From: Listeria costaricensis
GTDB taxonomy: Bacteria; Bacillota; Bacilli; Lactobacillales; Listeriaceae
DNA: 64,000 nucleotides
Reading direction: 5' to 3'
NCBI RefSeq assembly: GCF_900183385.1
Contig: NZ_FXUT01000013.1
Coordinates: 1-64,000 of the forward strand
The notes under the pieces were generated by a model. The model was given only the letters and a program-made list of their open reading frames with translations, ran no database searches and was not told the DNA's origin. The position numbers and the translations under genes are program-made. This document shows positions 1 through 8,500 of the stretch, piece by piece (position 1 is the stretch's first letter; each line of letters opens with the position of its first letter).

Positions 1-188
1 CTGGTGTGGCTGAAAGAAACGGCGTCGTCTGGGTCGTTTTCTTGGATGGTGGTTTCGACGGATTCATAGTTCTTGTTGACCTCACTCAGTTCGTGAAACA
101 ACCCGGCAAACCAGCTGCTGGCTGTTAGCTCTGCGATGGAGGTCCCCATCTTGACCCATTTCTCGCTGTTGTATTTGATGTCTTTCAT
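1..188 (-). CDS. Probable T7SS cargo protein, N-terminal part only
   Basis: This is the first 62 or so codons of a gene that runs off the left edge. It starts at the ATG at 188 (MKDIKYNSEK), 14 bp after the stop of the preceding small gene and in the same direction, so it is the last visible member of the essC-linked module. The visible part is polar with no signal peptide or membrane segment. In S. aureus the fifth gene after essC in a comparable row is the nuclease toxin EssD. By position this gene could be the toxin or effector, but the domain that would show it is outside the window. The function is inferred from place only. Confidence 0.6.
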   Translation of the reverse strand, partial: MKDIKYNSEKWVKMGTSIAELTASSWFAGLFHELSEVNKNYESVETTIQENDPDDAVSFSHT

Positions 189-202
189 TCGGCTGGCCTC
201 CC

Positions 203-538
203 TTATTCGATGTTGAGTGCTGAAATGATTTGCTGACCGATGGCTTCATCTGCTTGAATCATGCTTTCCAATGTCTCAAATACAAGTGTGGAGGCTCGAT
301 TGTAATGATCCTCCAACTCGAGTACTCGTTCGTTGGCTTTTGGTACCTTGTCCATTGCTTTTTTTGCTGCGCCTTCGGTGAGGTACTTGTTTGATTTCAA
401 ACTTTTTACTGCTGGTTTTATGATGCTCTCAAATTCATCTGCAATCGCAATAAGTTCATTGGCAATGTGGGTCAATTCATCTGGGTTGATGTCAATCGTT
501 GAACCTGCTCCCGGTCCTGATACTGCTTGTTGTGCCAT
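203..538 (-). CDS. Small helical T7SS module protein (EsxD-like by position)
   Basis: A 111-residue acidic protein, predicted largely helical after a Gly/Ala/Ser-rich start (MAQQAVSGPG). It has no signal peptide, membrane segment or clear WxG motif. The ATG at 538 lies directly behind the stop of the 234-residue gene, so the two are translationally coupled. Size, helical character and position, fourth after essC, match EsxD-type proteins, small T7SS partners that accompany a toxin in S. aureus. This is inference from context. No family is recognised with certainty; a WXG100-like partner (Lap type) of the downstream gene is the main alternative. Confidence 0.7.
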   Translation of the reverse strand: MAQQAVSGPGAGSTIDINPDELTHIANELIAIADEFESIIKPAVKSLKSNKYLTEGAAKKAMDKVPKANERVLELEDHYNRASTLVFETLESMIQADEAIGQQIISALNIE

Positions 539-1243
539 TTATATTTTCCCCTCCTTGTATGGAAATTCCATTTCGTCAAATAGCTGCTTCATCAAGGCAT
601 ATTGGCTGATTCGATAATAATCCTCTGTCATGACATCTGTTTGAATCAGCCATTCATCCATCGCAAAAGCCAAATATTGTTGATAAAATTCATGATTGGT
701 TGTTTCATGTGGTTCTTTTTCTAGATGGAAAAACTCCATACTGATAAAATTCTTACCTGGGTCAATTTCCAATGCCTTTCTCCGTTCGGCATTCGTTAGT
801 TCTCGCTGCATGAAGGATGTTTCGTCTTCCAATGGCTCGCGTTCGATGATTGGAAATAATTTTCGAATAAGTGCTAGCGCATAGATTTTATTTAGTCGCT
901 CGATTCGATACTCTTGGTCTGCTTTAATCTCAGCTAAAACTATGACTTCATTATCAGCGTCTTTCGGAAAAGCAAACATCAGTTGGTTAAGACGGACATA
1001 TTTGGAGCTCTGACAATAACTGCGCAAAGTCTCCATCACAATCCCGCCACCATCTGTAAGGGTATCTTCCTGCGTGAGGATATTTTTTTGTTTTAATTCT
1101 TCATAAGCTGCTTCAAAATGTTCACTGCCTTTTAACTTGTAAATCATCTTATCGGGCACACCAAAGATATGATTGAGATCAAATGGTGCCACTAAAAGAT
1201 ATAATTCAGCTGGTGAAAAGGTGTCACGTGCATGTGTCATCAT
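539..1243 (-). CDS. T7SS accessory protein, EssE/DUF5081-like
   Basis: A 234-residue soluble protein without signal peptide or membrane segments, mixed alpha/beta in character. The start overlaps the stop of the upstream WXG-type gene by 4 nt, and its stop abuts the next start, so it belongs to the same operon. In S. aureus the gene between esxB and esxD is essE (about 200 residues), required for effector secretion. Listeria T7SS loci carry proteins of the DUF5081 type here, as I recall. A role as chaperone or adaptor for the small helical partners is likely, but no catalytic motif is visible. Confidence 0.7.
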   Translation of the reverse strand: MMTHARDTFSPAELYLLVAPFDLNHIFGVPDKMIYKLKGSEHFEAAYEELKQKNILTQEDTLTDGGGIVMETLRSYCQSSKYVRLNQLMFAFPKDADNEVIVLAEIKADQEYRIERLNKIYALALIRKLFPIIEREPLEDETSFMQRELTNAERRKALEIDPGKNFISMEFFHLEKEPHETTNHEFYQQYLAFAMDEWLIQTDVMTEDYYRISQYALMKQLFDEMEFPYKEGKI

Positions 1244-1539
1244 AGACGTCGAACCTCCTCTGCTTCCTTGCCGTCTTTGAAATCAGTGATATAACCATCC
1301 AGATTTTTTAAGGCTTTGCGTTGTTTCTTGTAAGCCTTTTGTACATCTTCGTGATACTGCTCGATCAGTTCAATATAGGTCAGAAAAGCATCACGTGATT
1401 TCCCTTTCCATTTGGCATCTTTGACATACTTGACTAATTTTTTACATTTGGTATGTGTGGCTTCCAAAGAATCTTCTACTTGCTTGGCAGAGGTTTTGGC
1501 ATCAGCAACTTTGCCTGCGTCAATTTTTACTTTGCTCAT
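1240..1539 (-). CDS. WXG100-family protein, EsxB-like
   Basis: A 99-residue helical protein with a W-K-G turn at residues 44-46, the same position as the W-E-G of EsxA in this window. This is the hallmark helix-turn-helix hairpin of WXG100 substrates. The N-terminus (KIDAGKVADAK) resembles the start of S. aureus EsxB as I remember it. Its ends overlap both neighbours by 4 nt, so the genes are tightly coupled. WXG100 proteins leave the cell through EssC as dimers. This one probably pairs with the 132-residue neighbour or with EsxA. The C-terminus is charged and does not show a clear YxxxD/E signal. Confidence 0.85.
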   Translation of the reverse strand: MSKVKIDAGKVADAKTSAKQVEDSLEATHTKCKKLVKYVKDAKWKGKSRDAFLTYIELIEQYHEDVQKAYKKQRKALKNLDGYITDFKDGKEAEEVRRL

Positions 1540-1934
1540 TTTTTATTCTTCGCCTCCCGTTCCTTTTTCTCTTTTTCTTTCTTCTCTTTCTCTTTTCGTT
1601 CGCGTTCGGCTTCTTCCTTAATGGCTTTTGCTTTGTATTCCTGATACTTTTCGTAAGCTTTGTCCCTCGCCTTAGTTAACTCACTCAGTTTGTCTTTTTC
1701 TTTATTGATGTACTTTTTTAAACGATCAACTACTGCGGTATTTTTTTCAATGAACGGATCAGATGGCGTACAGTTATTGGGCAAATCTGGCACACTTTTG
1801 TTATATGTGCTCAGAATGTCGTCAATTTCCGACATGTGTTCTTTATGATCTTTCACTGCATCCTTGATATCGTCATATAGATCATGATACTTATCTCGCT
1901 TCTTTTCAGTCTCTGTTTTTCCAAATCCAAACAT
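1536..1934 (-). CDS. Helical T7SS substrate, EsxC-like by position
   Basis: A 132-residue protein immediately downstream of essC (12 bp). It is predicted as long amphipathic helices with a highly charged Lys/Glu tail from about residue 95. It has no WxG motif, signal peptide or membrane segment. In S. aureus the first gene after essC is esxC (about 130 residues, helical, secreted). The pattern of a central IEK followed by a Lys/Leu-rich helix is reminiscent of EsxC. The DUF5082/YwqH type from Bacillus T7 loci is an alternative. Local base composition is visibly AT-rich compared with genes upstream of the essC midpoint. Confidence 0.75.
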   Translation of the reverse strand: MFGFGKTETEKKRDKYHDLYDDIKDAVKDHKEHMSEIDDILSTYNKSVPDLPNNCTPSDPFIEKNTAVVDRLKKYINKEKDKLSELTKARDKAYEKYQEYKAKAIKEEAERERKEKEKKEKEKKEREAKNKK

Positions 1935-1946
1935 GTCTTCACTCCT

Positions 1947-4900
1947 TTACATCATGGGTGCTGTTAATTTGATTTTTTGATATTGACCATTTTTCATGTA
2001 GTAGGCTTCATACGGTGCTAAAGGCTGTTCTCTATAAACCGATTGAATGGGGGACAAAACATTTTGATCGCTGATTCTGCCCACAATGATGCCCACTTTT
2101 TGCTTTTTCAGATGTGCAGATATGTCATCTAGTCCGCGTGAAAGTATGCCACTAACACCTGAGCCAATCACATAGATGCCCATCCGTGCCCCTTGTTCGA
2201 TGATTTTGGCCATTTTCTTTTGATTAGCCGGATCAATCTGTTCTGTTGCATAACTTGCTTCTGTGATGAAAACGTAGGTCGGACGAAGTTCTTCCATGTA
2301 CATTTTCAGTGTTACAGCCCCATCCCCTTCCTGTTGAAGTTTTTTCCAAGTGTCTTCACGTGCTTCAAAGAGCTGCAAGATTTGGTCTGCGACAAGATTC
2401 ATCGCCTCTCCGTCTCCAGCATAGATATTGGCATTTTGTTTGTATGCTTGGAAACGACCGGTTGAATTATCAAGTAAAATAATATCGATTTCTTGATTGG
2501 AGATAGCTAGTTCAAATAAAGCTACTGTTGTCCGTTCAAGTATGTCACGGTTGTCTGCCAATACGAGTGTTGTGCCGTCACTTTTAACGTCTAGTTCAAT
2601 TGGTTCCACTTCTTCAAAATCCACTGCAAATGGCGTTTTTCCTTCTTTGAGCATTTCGATTGTTTTTTTCTTTTTCTTAAAGTCTTCCATGGACAGAACT
2701 TCTGGTACCATTGGAATCGGTTCTGGCAGTTCTCCTTGCCAGTTGTTGTGCATTGCTTCACTTTCAGACTGGACGCCCTCAATAATCGCTAGCGTTTCTT
2801 CACCATTAACAGGCAGCGCAGTTTGGAAGGAGAGCGGCTCATCTATTTTGATAAGTCCACGTCCCGGAAGTTCTTCAATTGTCAAGTTAGTTTTCCCTAC
2901 AATACTGCGCGCTTCTCCTGCTTCCAATAGATAAAGGGCAATCTGATGCTTGATATTTGCGAGTACTTGAACGCGCAAGGCATTTTGACGTACAGCGCTT
3001 ATGATGAGATGAATGCCTACACCTGCACCTTCACGAGCAATTTGAGCGATCAATTTTTCAAAGGGTTCTTTAAATGGAGCTTCTGCAACAGAATCATAGG
3101 CATCCACTACAAGGAGAATAGAGGGTACTTCTTTGCCACTTGCTTTTTCATACATCGTCATATTTGCAACACCATACTGACTCAGAAGACGTTTCCGCTC
3201 TTTCAGTTCTTGCGCAAGACGTCGCATTAATTTACCTAATTTGATTTCTTCATCTACCATGATCGTATCGGCGACATGTGGTAGTGATTTCAATGGAAGC
3301 AGGCCATTTGTTCCCAAATCCAGCAAGTAGACATGTAAACGCTTTGGATTATGTTGTCTTGCTAAATCCATTGTGACTGTTTGCAGGAAGGTTGATTTGC
3401 CATATCCTGGACTGGAAAAAACAATCATATGCCCATCTTTTGTAAGATTAAGCTTAATTGGTTCTTGTTGCTGCATTTGTGGAATGTCTAGAAAGCCGAA
3501 AGATGTTTCAAGCGGCTTCTTCTCCCCCTCCCAAGCTTCCGTATAGTTCACCGGATGAAGCTCTGGTAAATAAATCCGCTCTTCAAGCGGCGGCAACCAC
3601 GGCCGTGGCAGGGCTTCGATTCCTTGTTGTTCTGTATATTCATGGATGTGGTCGATCACTGCGTCCAGTTCAGACGGCAGCTTCGTCAGGTCGTCTTTTT
3701 TGTCCAAGCCGCTCAGGTCCTCGGTCAGAATGTCATATTGGCCTAGTTCGTTGATCGCATAGATCGTCGTGTCGATATACTCGGTGTCTTCTTTGTCCGG
3801 TACATAATCCGCGCCGCTCCATGCGCTCTGGAATAGTTCGTAGATTTCATTGTTGCCGACTTGCAGGTAGGCTCGCCCTGGCAGGGTGATGTCTGCGGCG
3901 TCGGGCGTTTTTAGCATTTCATTTGAGTCGCTGGCATTTTGGACTTTTAGCGCCAGTTTGAACTTGGAGTTCGACCAGATTTGGTCATCGACGACACCGC
4001 TCGGCTTTTGGGTCGCTAGGATGAGGTGGATGCCTAGTGAACGGCCGATCCGGGCTGTCGAGACGAGTTCCTTCATGAATTCTGGTTGTTCGGATTTCAG
4101 TTCGGCAAATTCATCGGAAATGAGGAACAGATGCGGCATCGGTTCGCTCGCTTTGCCCTGCTTGTATAATTTTTGATACTGGTTGATGTGGTTCACGTCA
4201 TGCTCGCCAAATAACCGCTGGCGTTTTTGTAGCTCGGCTTTGATGGAGGCCAGGGCGCGCATGGATTGGGCTCCGTCTAGGTTGGTGATTGTGCCGAGTA
4301 GGTGCGGCATATTTTTGAATAGGTTCGCCATGCCGCCGCCCTTGTAGTCGATCAGCAGGAAGGCCACTTCGTATGGGTGGAAATTGACGGCCAGGGAAAT
4401 GATGTACGACTGGATGATTTCCGATTTCCCTGAACCGGTCGTTCCGGCTACGAGTCCGTGGGGGCCATGGGCTTTTTCATGCAGGTTCAGTTGGACTAGG
4501 TCGTCCTTGCCGCGTAAACCGAGTGGGACTGCTAGACTTTTATAGGTTTCATTTTTTGCCCAGCGTCCGGCGATATTTAGTTCTTCAACTTTCTCTACAC
4601 CATACATTTCTAAAAAGGTGACGGATTCTGGAATCGAGTTTTTCAGATTTTGCAGGTGGTTGAGCGGCGCCAAGGCACGGCTTACTTCTTCTTTGTCAAA
4701 ATCAGCCGGGAAATGGTCGGGTACGAAATGACGGTTGACCAGCTCGCCGTTTTCCAGCAGAATATTGCCGTTTTGGGCGTCGCGAATGTCGACTACGGTT
4801 TTCACATGCTCCGGCAGGCTCTGCATGACATCTTGTACGAAAATTAGCGAAACGCCTAAATCGCTTGGGTCTTCATTGAAAAATTCCATGACGGTGTGGT

Positions 4901-6458
4901 CGAGAATCATTTTTTCATCGGTCACAAGCACGACATAGCGCGGTGTAAAATAGAGCTGCTCGGTTTTATTCGTGTGTTCACTCAATGTTTGTTTGCGTTC
5001 TTTTAAAATTTGGTATAGCGAGTTCAGCACCTGGTCGCGCGAACGTTCATGGTAGACAAAGCCGCGGACGTTGACATCACGCAGGTCAGCATGTGGCAGC
5101 CAGCGCATCCACTCCCAGTCGGCTTTTTCTTCCTCAGGGAAAATCGTGATGAACTGCAAGTCGTAATAGCTGTGGAAAAGTGCTGTCTGCATGACCATCA
5201 TTTGTAGCTGCTCTAAAACAAGACGGCGCGGGCCGATATAGCCGACCGGGCCGTGCATCAGATCGGTCGCCACGGGGACATTTTGAACGCGCAAATACTG
5301 GCTTTTCAAGGTCTTGGCTTCTTCGATCAGTGCATCTTTTTCCTGAGTGAATTCTTCTTCGCGGAAATCGATTGGGAAGCTGCTTTTTTCTTCGCCGCAA
5401 CCGACGCGGAAGGTTAGGAAATCATGGTGGAACATCGTTTTTTCGTAAATGCGCGAGTCGACACTGGTTGCCATCGCGCGAATTTCTTCAATGCTCGGAT
5501 AGTGGTACGTCAAGGCATGGCGCTGCTCAAGGCTCGCTTCATGCAGTTCCTTGGTTTTCATTTTTAGATAGCGATCGTAGCTTTCTTCGCGTTCTTTAAC
5601 GTCAACTTTATATTTCTTACTATTTTTAATGAAATTGGTCAGTGACATAATTACGGTCATGCCTGTCATCGCCAGCGTCATGATGATGTAGATTCCACGA
5701 GGCTGGAAAATCGAGATGATGACGGTCAGTGCGATCATTACAAGTGGTGGCAGAATGATTTTGATCAGGCCTTCTGTCGGCTTGGACGGGGCGGCGGACG
5801 GTTTGGCAATCGTCATTTTCTCTTCCGGCGCTCGGTAAATGATCCGCGGGGAACGGTGGTAGTCCGGATAATCCTCGCTGTAGGCATTATCGGCCGCGAA
5901 AAGTGGTGCTAGGCGGCTTGTTACGCGACTGTCTGCTGCCGAGATGGTCAGGTCGCTCAGTCCGACTTGAATTGTCACACCGTCTGTGTAAAGCTGGTCG
6001 CCTGCTTCCAGCCGAATAGCCCCTTGAACGCGCGCAAAATTATGGTAGACCTCGCCGCTCTCGATATGCGCCTCGAAAAAGCACTGTCTGTCGTCGCGGA
6101 GGAAGCTCATGCTGGCCTTCGTGTCCTGCAAAATAATATCCCGGTCTGCGCCGGCGCCAAATGTGACGACCAGTTTATCCGAGACGTCGTAGCTGCGGCT
6201 CTTCAAGTCCTGCGCCAAATAGAAGCCCAGTTTTGTATCGTCCGTTTCGATTTCTGTCAGGCTGTCCAAAGAAAGCGCCGTGCTGCCGGCAAACCAATTG
6301 TCGTCCTGCCAGGCCACTTCAAGTGTTTCGGCCATCTGCGGATAGGTCACCGTATCTTCCAAACGGCTGCCAATCGTGAAGCGGCGGTCATTTCGCTGCA
6401 AATGTTGTTTGTGGCATGTTTCGCCATTGGTTACAATCAAAAATGCACTTTTTCCCAT
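1947..6458 (-). CDS. essC: EssC, T7SS membrane ATPase
   Basis: EssC is the motor and substrate receptor of type VIIb secretion. The start is the ATG at 6458 (MGKSAFLIV), with a GGGAG ribosome site overlapping the end of essB; a longer reading to 6500 lies inside essB. The 1503 residues comprise N-terminal FHA-like domains (about 1-190), two membrane segments (about 230-272) and three FtsK/SpoIIIE-type ATPase domains. Domain 1 has an intact Walker A (GTTGSGKS, about residue 674). Domain 2 has a variant P-loop (SPGYGKST, about 1017). Domain 3 (from about 1290) has no P-loop. DNA coding for residues beyond about 950-990 is AT-rich, the earlier part GC-rich, which fits a swapped C-terminal variant. 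Confidence 0.97.
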   Translation of the reverse strand: MGKSAFLIVTNGETCHKQHLQRNDRRFTIGSRLEDTVTYPQMAETLEVAWQDDNWFAGSTALSLDSLTEIETDDTKLGFYLAQDLKSRSYDVSDKLVVTFGAGADRDIILQDTKASMSFLRDDRQCFFEAHIESGEVYHNFARVQGAIRLEAGDQLYTDGVTIQVGLSDLTISAADSRVTSRLAPLFAADNAYSEDYPDYHRSPRIIYRAPEEKMTIAKPSAAPSKPTEGLIKIILPPLVMIALTVIISIFQPRGIYIIMTLAMTGMTVIMSLTNFIKNSKKYKVDVKEREESYDRYLKMKTKELHEASLEQRHALTYHYPSIEEIRAMATSVDSRIYEKTMFHHDFLTFRVGCGEEKSSFPIDFREEEFTQEKDALIEEAKTLKSQYLRVQNVPVATDLMHGPVGYIGPRRLVLEQLQMMVMQTALFHSYYDLQFITIFPEEEKADWEWMRWLPHADLRDVNVRGFVYHERSRDQVLNSLYQILKERKQTLSEHTNKTEQLYFTPRYVVLVTDEKMILDHTVMEFFNEDPSDLGVSLIFVQDVMQSLPEHVKTVVDIRDAQNGNILLENGELVNRHFVPDHFPADFDKEEVSRALAPLNHLQNLKNSIPESVTFLEMYGVEKVEELNIAGRWAKNETYKSLAVPLGLRGKDDLVQLNLHEKAHGPHGLVAGTTGSGKSEIIQSYIISLAVNFHPYEVAFLLIDYKGGGMANLFKNMPHLLGTITNLDGAQSMRALASIKAELQKRQRLFGEHDVNHINQYQKLYKQGKASEPMPHLFLISDEFAELKSEQPEFMKELVSTARIGRSLGIHLILATQKPSGVVDDQIWSNSKFKLALKVQNASDSNEMLKTPDAADITLPGRAYLQVGNNEIYELFQSAWSGADYVPDKEDTEYIDTTIYAINELGQYDILTEDLSGLDKKDDLTKLPSELDAVIDHIHEYTEQQGIEALPRPWLPPLEERIYLPELHPVNYTEAWEGEKKPLETSFGFLDIPQMQQQEPIKLNLTKDGHMIVFSSPGYGKSTFLQTVTMDLARQHNPKRLHVYLLDLGTNGLLPLKSLPHVADTIMVDEEIKLGKLMRRLAQELKERKRLLSQYGVANMTMYEKASGKEVPSILLVVDAYDSVAEAPFKEPFEKLIAQIAREGAGVGIHLIISAVRQNALRVQVLANIKHQIALYLLEAGEARSIVGKTNLTIEELPGRGLIKIDEPLSFQTALPVNGEETLAIIEGVQSESEAMHNNWQGELPEPIPMVPEVLSMEDFKKKKKTIEMLKEGKTPFAVDFEEVEPIELDVKSDGTTLVLADNRDILERTTVALFELAISNQEIDIILLDNSTGRFQAYKQNANIYAGDGEAMNLVADQILQLFEAREDTWKKLQQEGDGAVTLKMYMEELRPTYVFITEASYATEQIDPANQKKMAKIIEQGARMGIYVIGSGVSGILSRGLDDISAHLKKQKVGIIVGRISDQNVLSPIQSVYREQPLAPYEAYYMKNGQYQKIKLTAPMM

Positions 6459-6462
6459 TTTC

Positions 6463-7677
6463 TTATTCTCCCTCTTGTTGTGTGGTGGCGCTAGAATCAT
6501 CTGTACTCTCTTCTTCTTCCGCCTTTGTCAGTTTTTCCTGTTCCGCTTTAATTTCATCTTCAATTTTCTCTTGTTTTTCGATTTTCTTGTTGCCGCTCAG
6601 TGTCGTATCGTTTTTCACTTGATCCAGTTCCTGCACGAGGCTGTAAATGATCAGATCGGGTTCGTCGAGCAGCTTCGCGATATCGTTCGACTTGTTGAAT
6701 TCTCCGCGGCCGTTGTAAATCCAGTAAAGCAGATACTGCGGGTCGGATTTCAGGCTGACGTTGTTCATGATGTTCTCTTTTTTGTTATCGTCGAGTTTTT
6801 CACCTTGGATGTAGGAATAGGCCAGCTCATACTGCGTGGTTTGCGGCATTTTCTCCGGATCCTCGTCTTCCAGTCCGGTGATCACTTTATCGTAGTCTGT
6901 TTTGAGAAAATTCTCGTTGGCAGTCAGTAGTTTGTTTTGATAGGGCACTTTCATGAAGGCAAAATAGCCGAGCGGAATCGCCAAAATCACTGCGGCAATC
7001 ATAAAGCTGACAGCAAGTCCTTTGAAAGTTTTAAATTTTTTCTTGGGAACGGTTGTCATCGTCTTGGCCACCCGTTTAGTTTCAGCTTGATAGGCTTCGG
7101 CCAGCACCTTATCGAGCTCTGCAATCGTTCCGGCATTCGCAATGGCTTTTTCATACTGGGTGCTGTGGGCGTTTTGAAGCGAGCCGTTGTAGAGATCTTC
7201 AAAGCCGTATTTTTTGGAAAACATCGCCACGGCCAGGCAGCGGTACTGCTTTAGGAAGCGTTCTTCTGTCAGGTCATAGGGCGGCACGAGGCCTTTCATC
7301 CCGCGGTGGACGATTTGTGGTTCCAAATTCAGGTCGAATACCAGATTGTCCGGATGCAGGAAAAATGTGTACCGCGTGTCGAGCAGCCGCGCCAATTTGC
7401 CGACATTGTAAAGCGCCCGCAATTTGTCCGCCCGGCTCATGTTCAAAAGTTCACCAAAGCCGCATGTGTCGTCTGGAACGGTATAGTCGAAGCGGTAGCT
7501 GTCGTTTTCATGGGTAATGGCGACTGGCAGAAAGCTCTCGGCCGGTTTTTTCAGCAGCTCGATCTGCTCGATTGCTTTTAATTTCGTGCGTGATTCGGTG
7601 AAAGTCGTTGTCCAAACTGTGTCTGTATAGCTGAATGGATAGCTCGTGCCGTCCATTTCGATGTGATTTGTTGTCAT
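6463..7677 (-). CDS. essB: EssB/YukC, T7SS membrane component
   Basis: EssB is a bitopic core component of the type VIIb channel. The 404 residues show an N-terminal cytoplasmic domain of the pseudokinase-like fold (1 to about 218), one membrane helix at about 222-244 (VSFMIAAVILAIPLGYFAF) and an extracellular C-terminal helical domain ending in a Lys/Glu-rich tail. Length fits the family (about 400-450). Its stop lies 4 bp before the essC start and it follows esaB by 18 bp, so the core genes form one operon in the conserved order esaA-essA-esaB-essB-essC. Confidence 0.95.
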   Translation of the reverse strand: MTTNHIEMDGTSYPFSYTDTVWTTTFTESRTKLKAIEQIELLKKPAESFLPVAITHENDSYRFDYTVPDDTCGFGELLNMSRADKLRALYNVGKLARLLDTRYTFFLHPDNLVFDLNLEPQIVHRGMKGLVPPYDLTEERFLKQYRCLAVAMFSKKYGFEDLYNGSLQNAHSTQYEKAIANAGTIAELDKVLAEAYQAETKRVAKTMTTVPKKKFKTFKGLAVSFMIAAVILAIPLGYFAFMKVPYQNKLLTANENFLKTDYDKVITGLEDEDPEKMPQTTQYELAYSYIQGEKLDDNKKENIMNNVSLKSDPQYLLYWIYNGRGEFNKSNDIAKLLDEPDLIIYSLVQELDQVKNDTTLSGNKKIEKQEKIEDEIKAEQEKLTKAEEEESTDDSSATTQQEGE

Positions 7678-7695
7678 TCTCCCTAACTCCTCTTT

Positions 7696-7947
7696 TTATA
7701 AAATTTTTAAGATGTCGCCGCTTGTAATTTGAAAGTCGGTCAGTTTGTCGTCGTCGCTCAGCAGGATCGCCTTGTTGGTCGTCTTGATCGTGCAGCTCGA
7801 CAGGTCGGGTGGCTGTATTTTGAGTGTTTCTGCTAAATTTTGGATGAGTGCTTTGACGGGCTGGTGGATTGGGATGCGCAAATCATACTGTCCCGCTCCC
7901 CAGTTCTCTAAGTCGACCGTCACGTCGATATGTGTTTCTTTGGCCAT
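7696..7947 (-). CDS. esaB: EsaB/YukD, ubiquitin-like T7SS protein
   Basis: An 83-residue cytosolic protein of the YukD/EsaB ubiquitin-fold family. EsaB regulates and supports T7 secretion, and it lacks the C-terminal di-glycine of real modifiers; here it ends in ILKIL. The ATG at 7947 (MAKETHIDVT) with GGGAG about 8 nt upstream is chosen over a reading that extends 23 codons back into essA. The motif of Asp-rich loop plus hydrophobic end (SDDDKLTDFQI...GDILKIL) is typical. It sits between essA and essB. Confidence 0.93.
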   Translation of the reverse strand: MAKETHIDVTVDLENWGAGQYDLRIPIHQPVKALIQNLAETLKIQPPDLSSCTIKTTNKAILLSDDDKLTDFQITSGDILKIL

Positions 7948-7972
7948 TTGTGGTTCGCTCCCTTGTTCTTCT

Positions 7973-8500
7973 TTACTCAAACACGTTGCGGCAGGCGGCG
8001 TAGATGCCGGCACCAATTGCCAGAACCGCTCCGCCTAAAATTCCGCCAACTGTCTTTTTCTTCGTTCCCTCTTCTGTGCCGGTAGTGGCGGTCGTTTCCG
8101 TGCCGCTTGACGAGCTGGTTGTCGTGCTGCTTGCCGCTGTACTCGTTTCATCAAAAAGGTCTGCTTTTGCCTGTTTAGCGGTCGCGCCTTTTTCACTATC
8201 GCCTGTAAACAGTTCCGATTCGAGGTTTTCCAGCTGCTTTTCTTCCACTTTCTTTTCATCCGCAATCTCTTTGTCCATCTGATCGGTAAAAAGCGGTATC
8301 CCGAGCTGGTCAAAAGTCGTTTCTGTCTGCTCTTCCATCTGCTTATTCTTCTCTTCTTCACTTAACTGGAGGCGCGAGGTTTGCAGCTCCATTTCTCCGT
8401 TATTATCTAAATAGCTGTCGGCTGTGGCTGCAAGCGGCAAGATGAATCCAGCCGCCAGCAGTCCGAGTGCACCAACTGCCATGATTTGTTTACGCTTCAT
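7973..8500 (-). CDS. essA: EssA, T7SS membrane protein
   Basis: EssA is a small membrane component of type VIIb systems. The 175 residues have an N-terminal signal-like hydrophobic stretch (about 5-27), an extracellular charged middle rich in Glu, Lys and Gln with a Ser/Thr-rich part (about 110-140), and a C-terminal membrane helix (GGILGGAVLAIGAGIYAA, about 150-168). Its start overlaps the end of esaA by 11 nt, as expected for coupled translation. Topology and neighbours carry the assignment; the sequence itself is weakly conserved in the family. Confidence 0.9.
   Translation of the reverse strand: MKRKQIMAVGALGLLAAGFILPLAATADSYLDNNGEMELQTSRLQLSEEEKNKQMEEQTETTFDQLGIPLFTDQMDKEIADEKKVEEKQLENLESELFTGDSEKGATAKQAKADLFDETSTAASSTTTSSSSGTETTATTGTEEGTKKKTVGGILGGAVLAIGAGIYAACRNVFE

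Noticed and set aside
6459-6500. Upstream start of EssC at 6500
   Set aside because: It lies inside essB and lacks a ribosome site; the ATG at 6458 has GGGAG at good distance.
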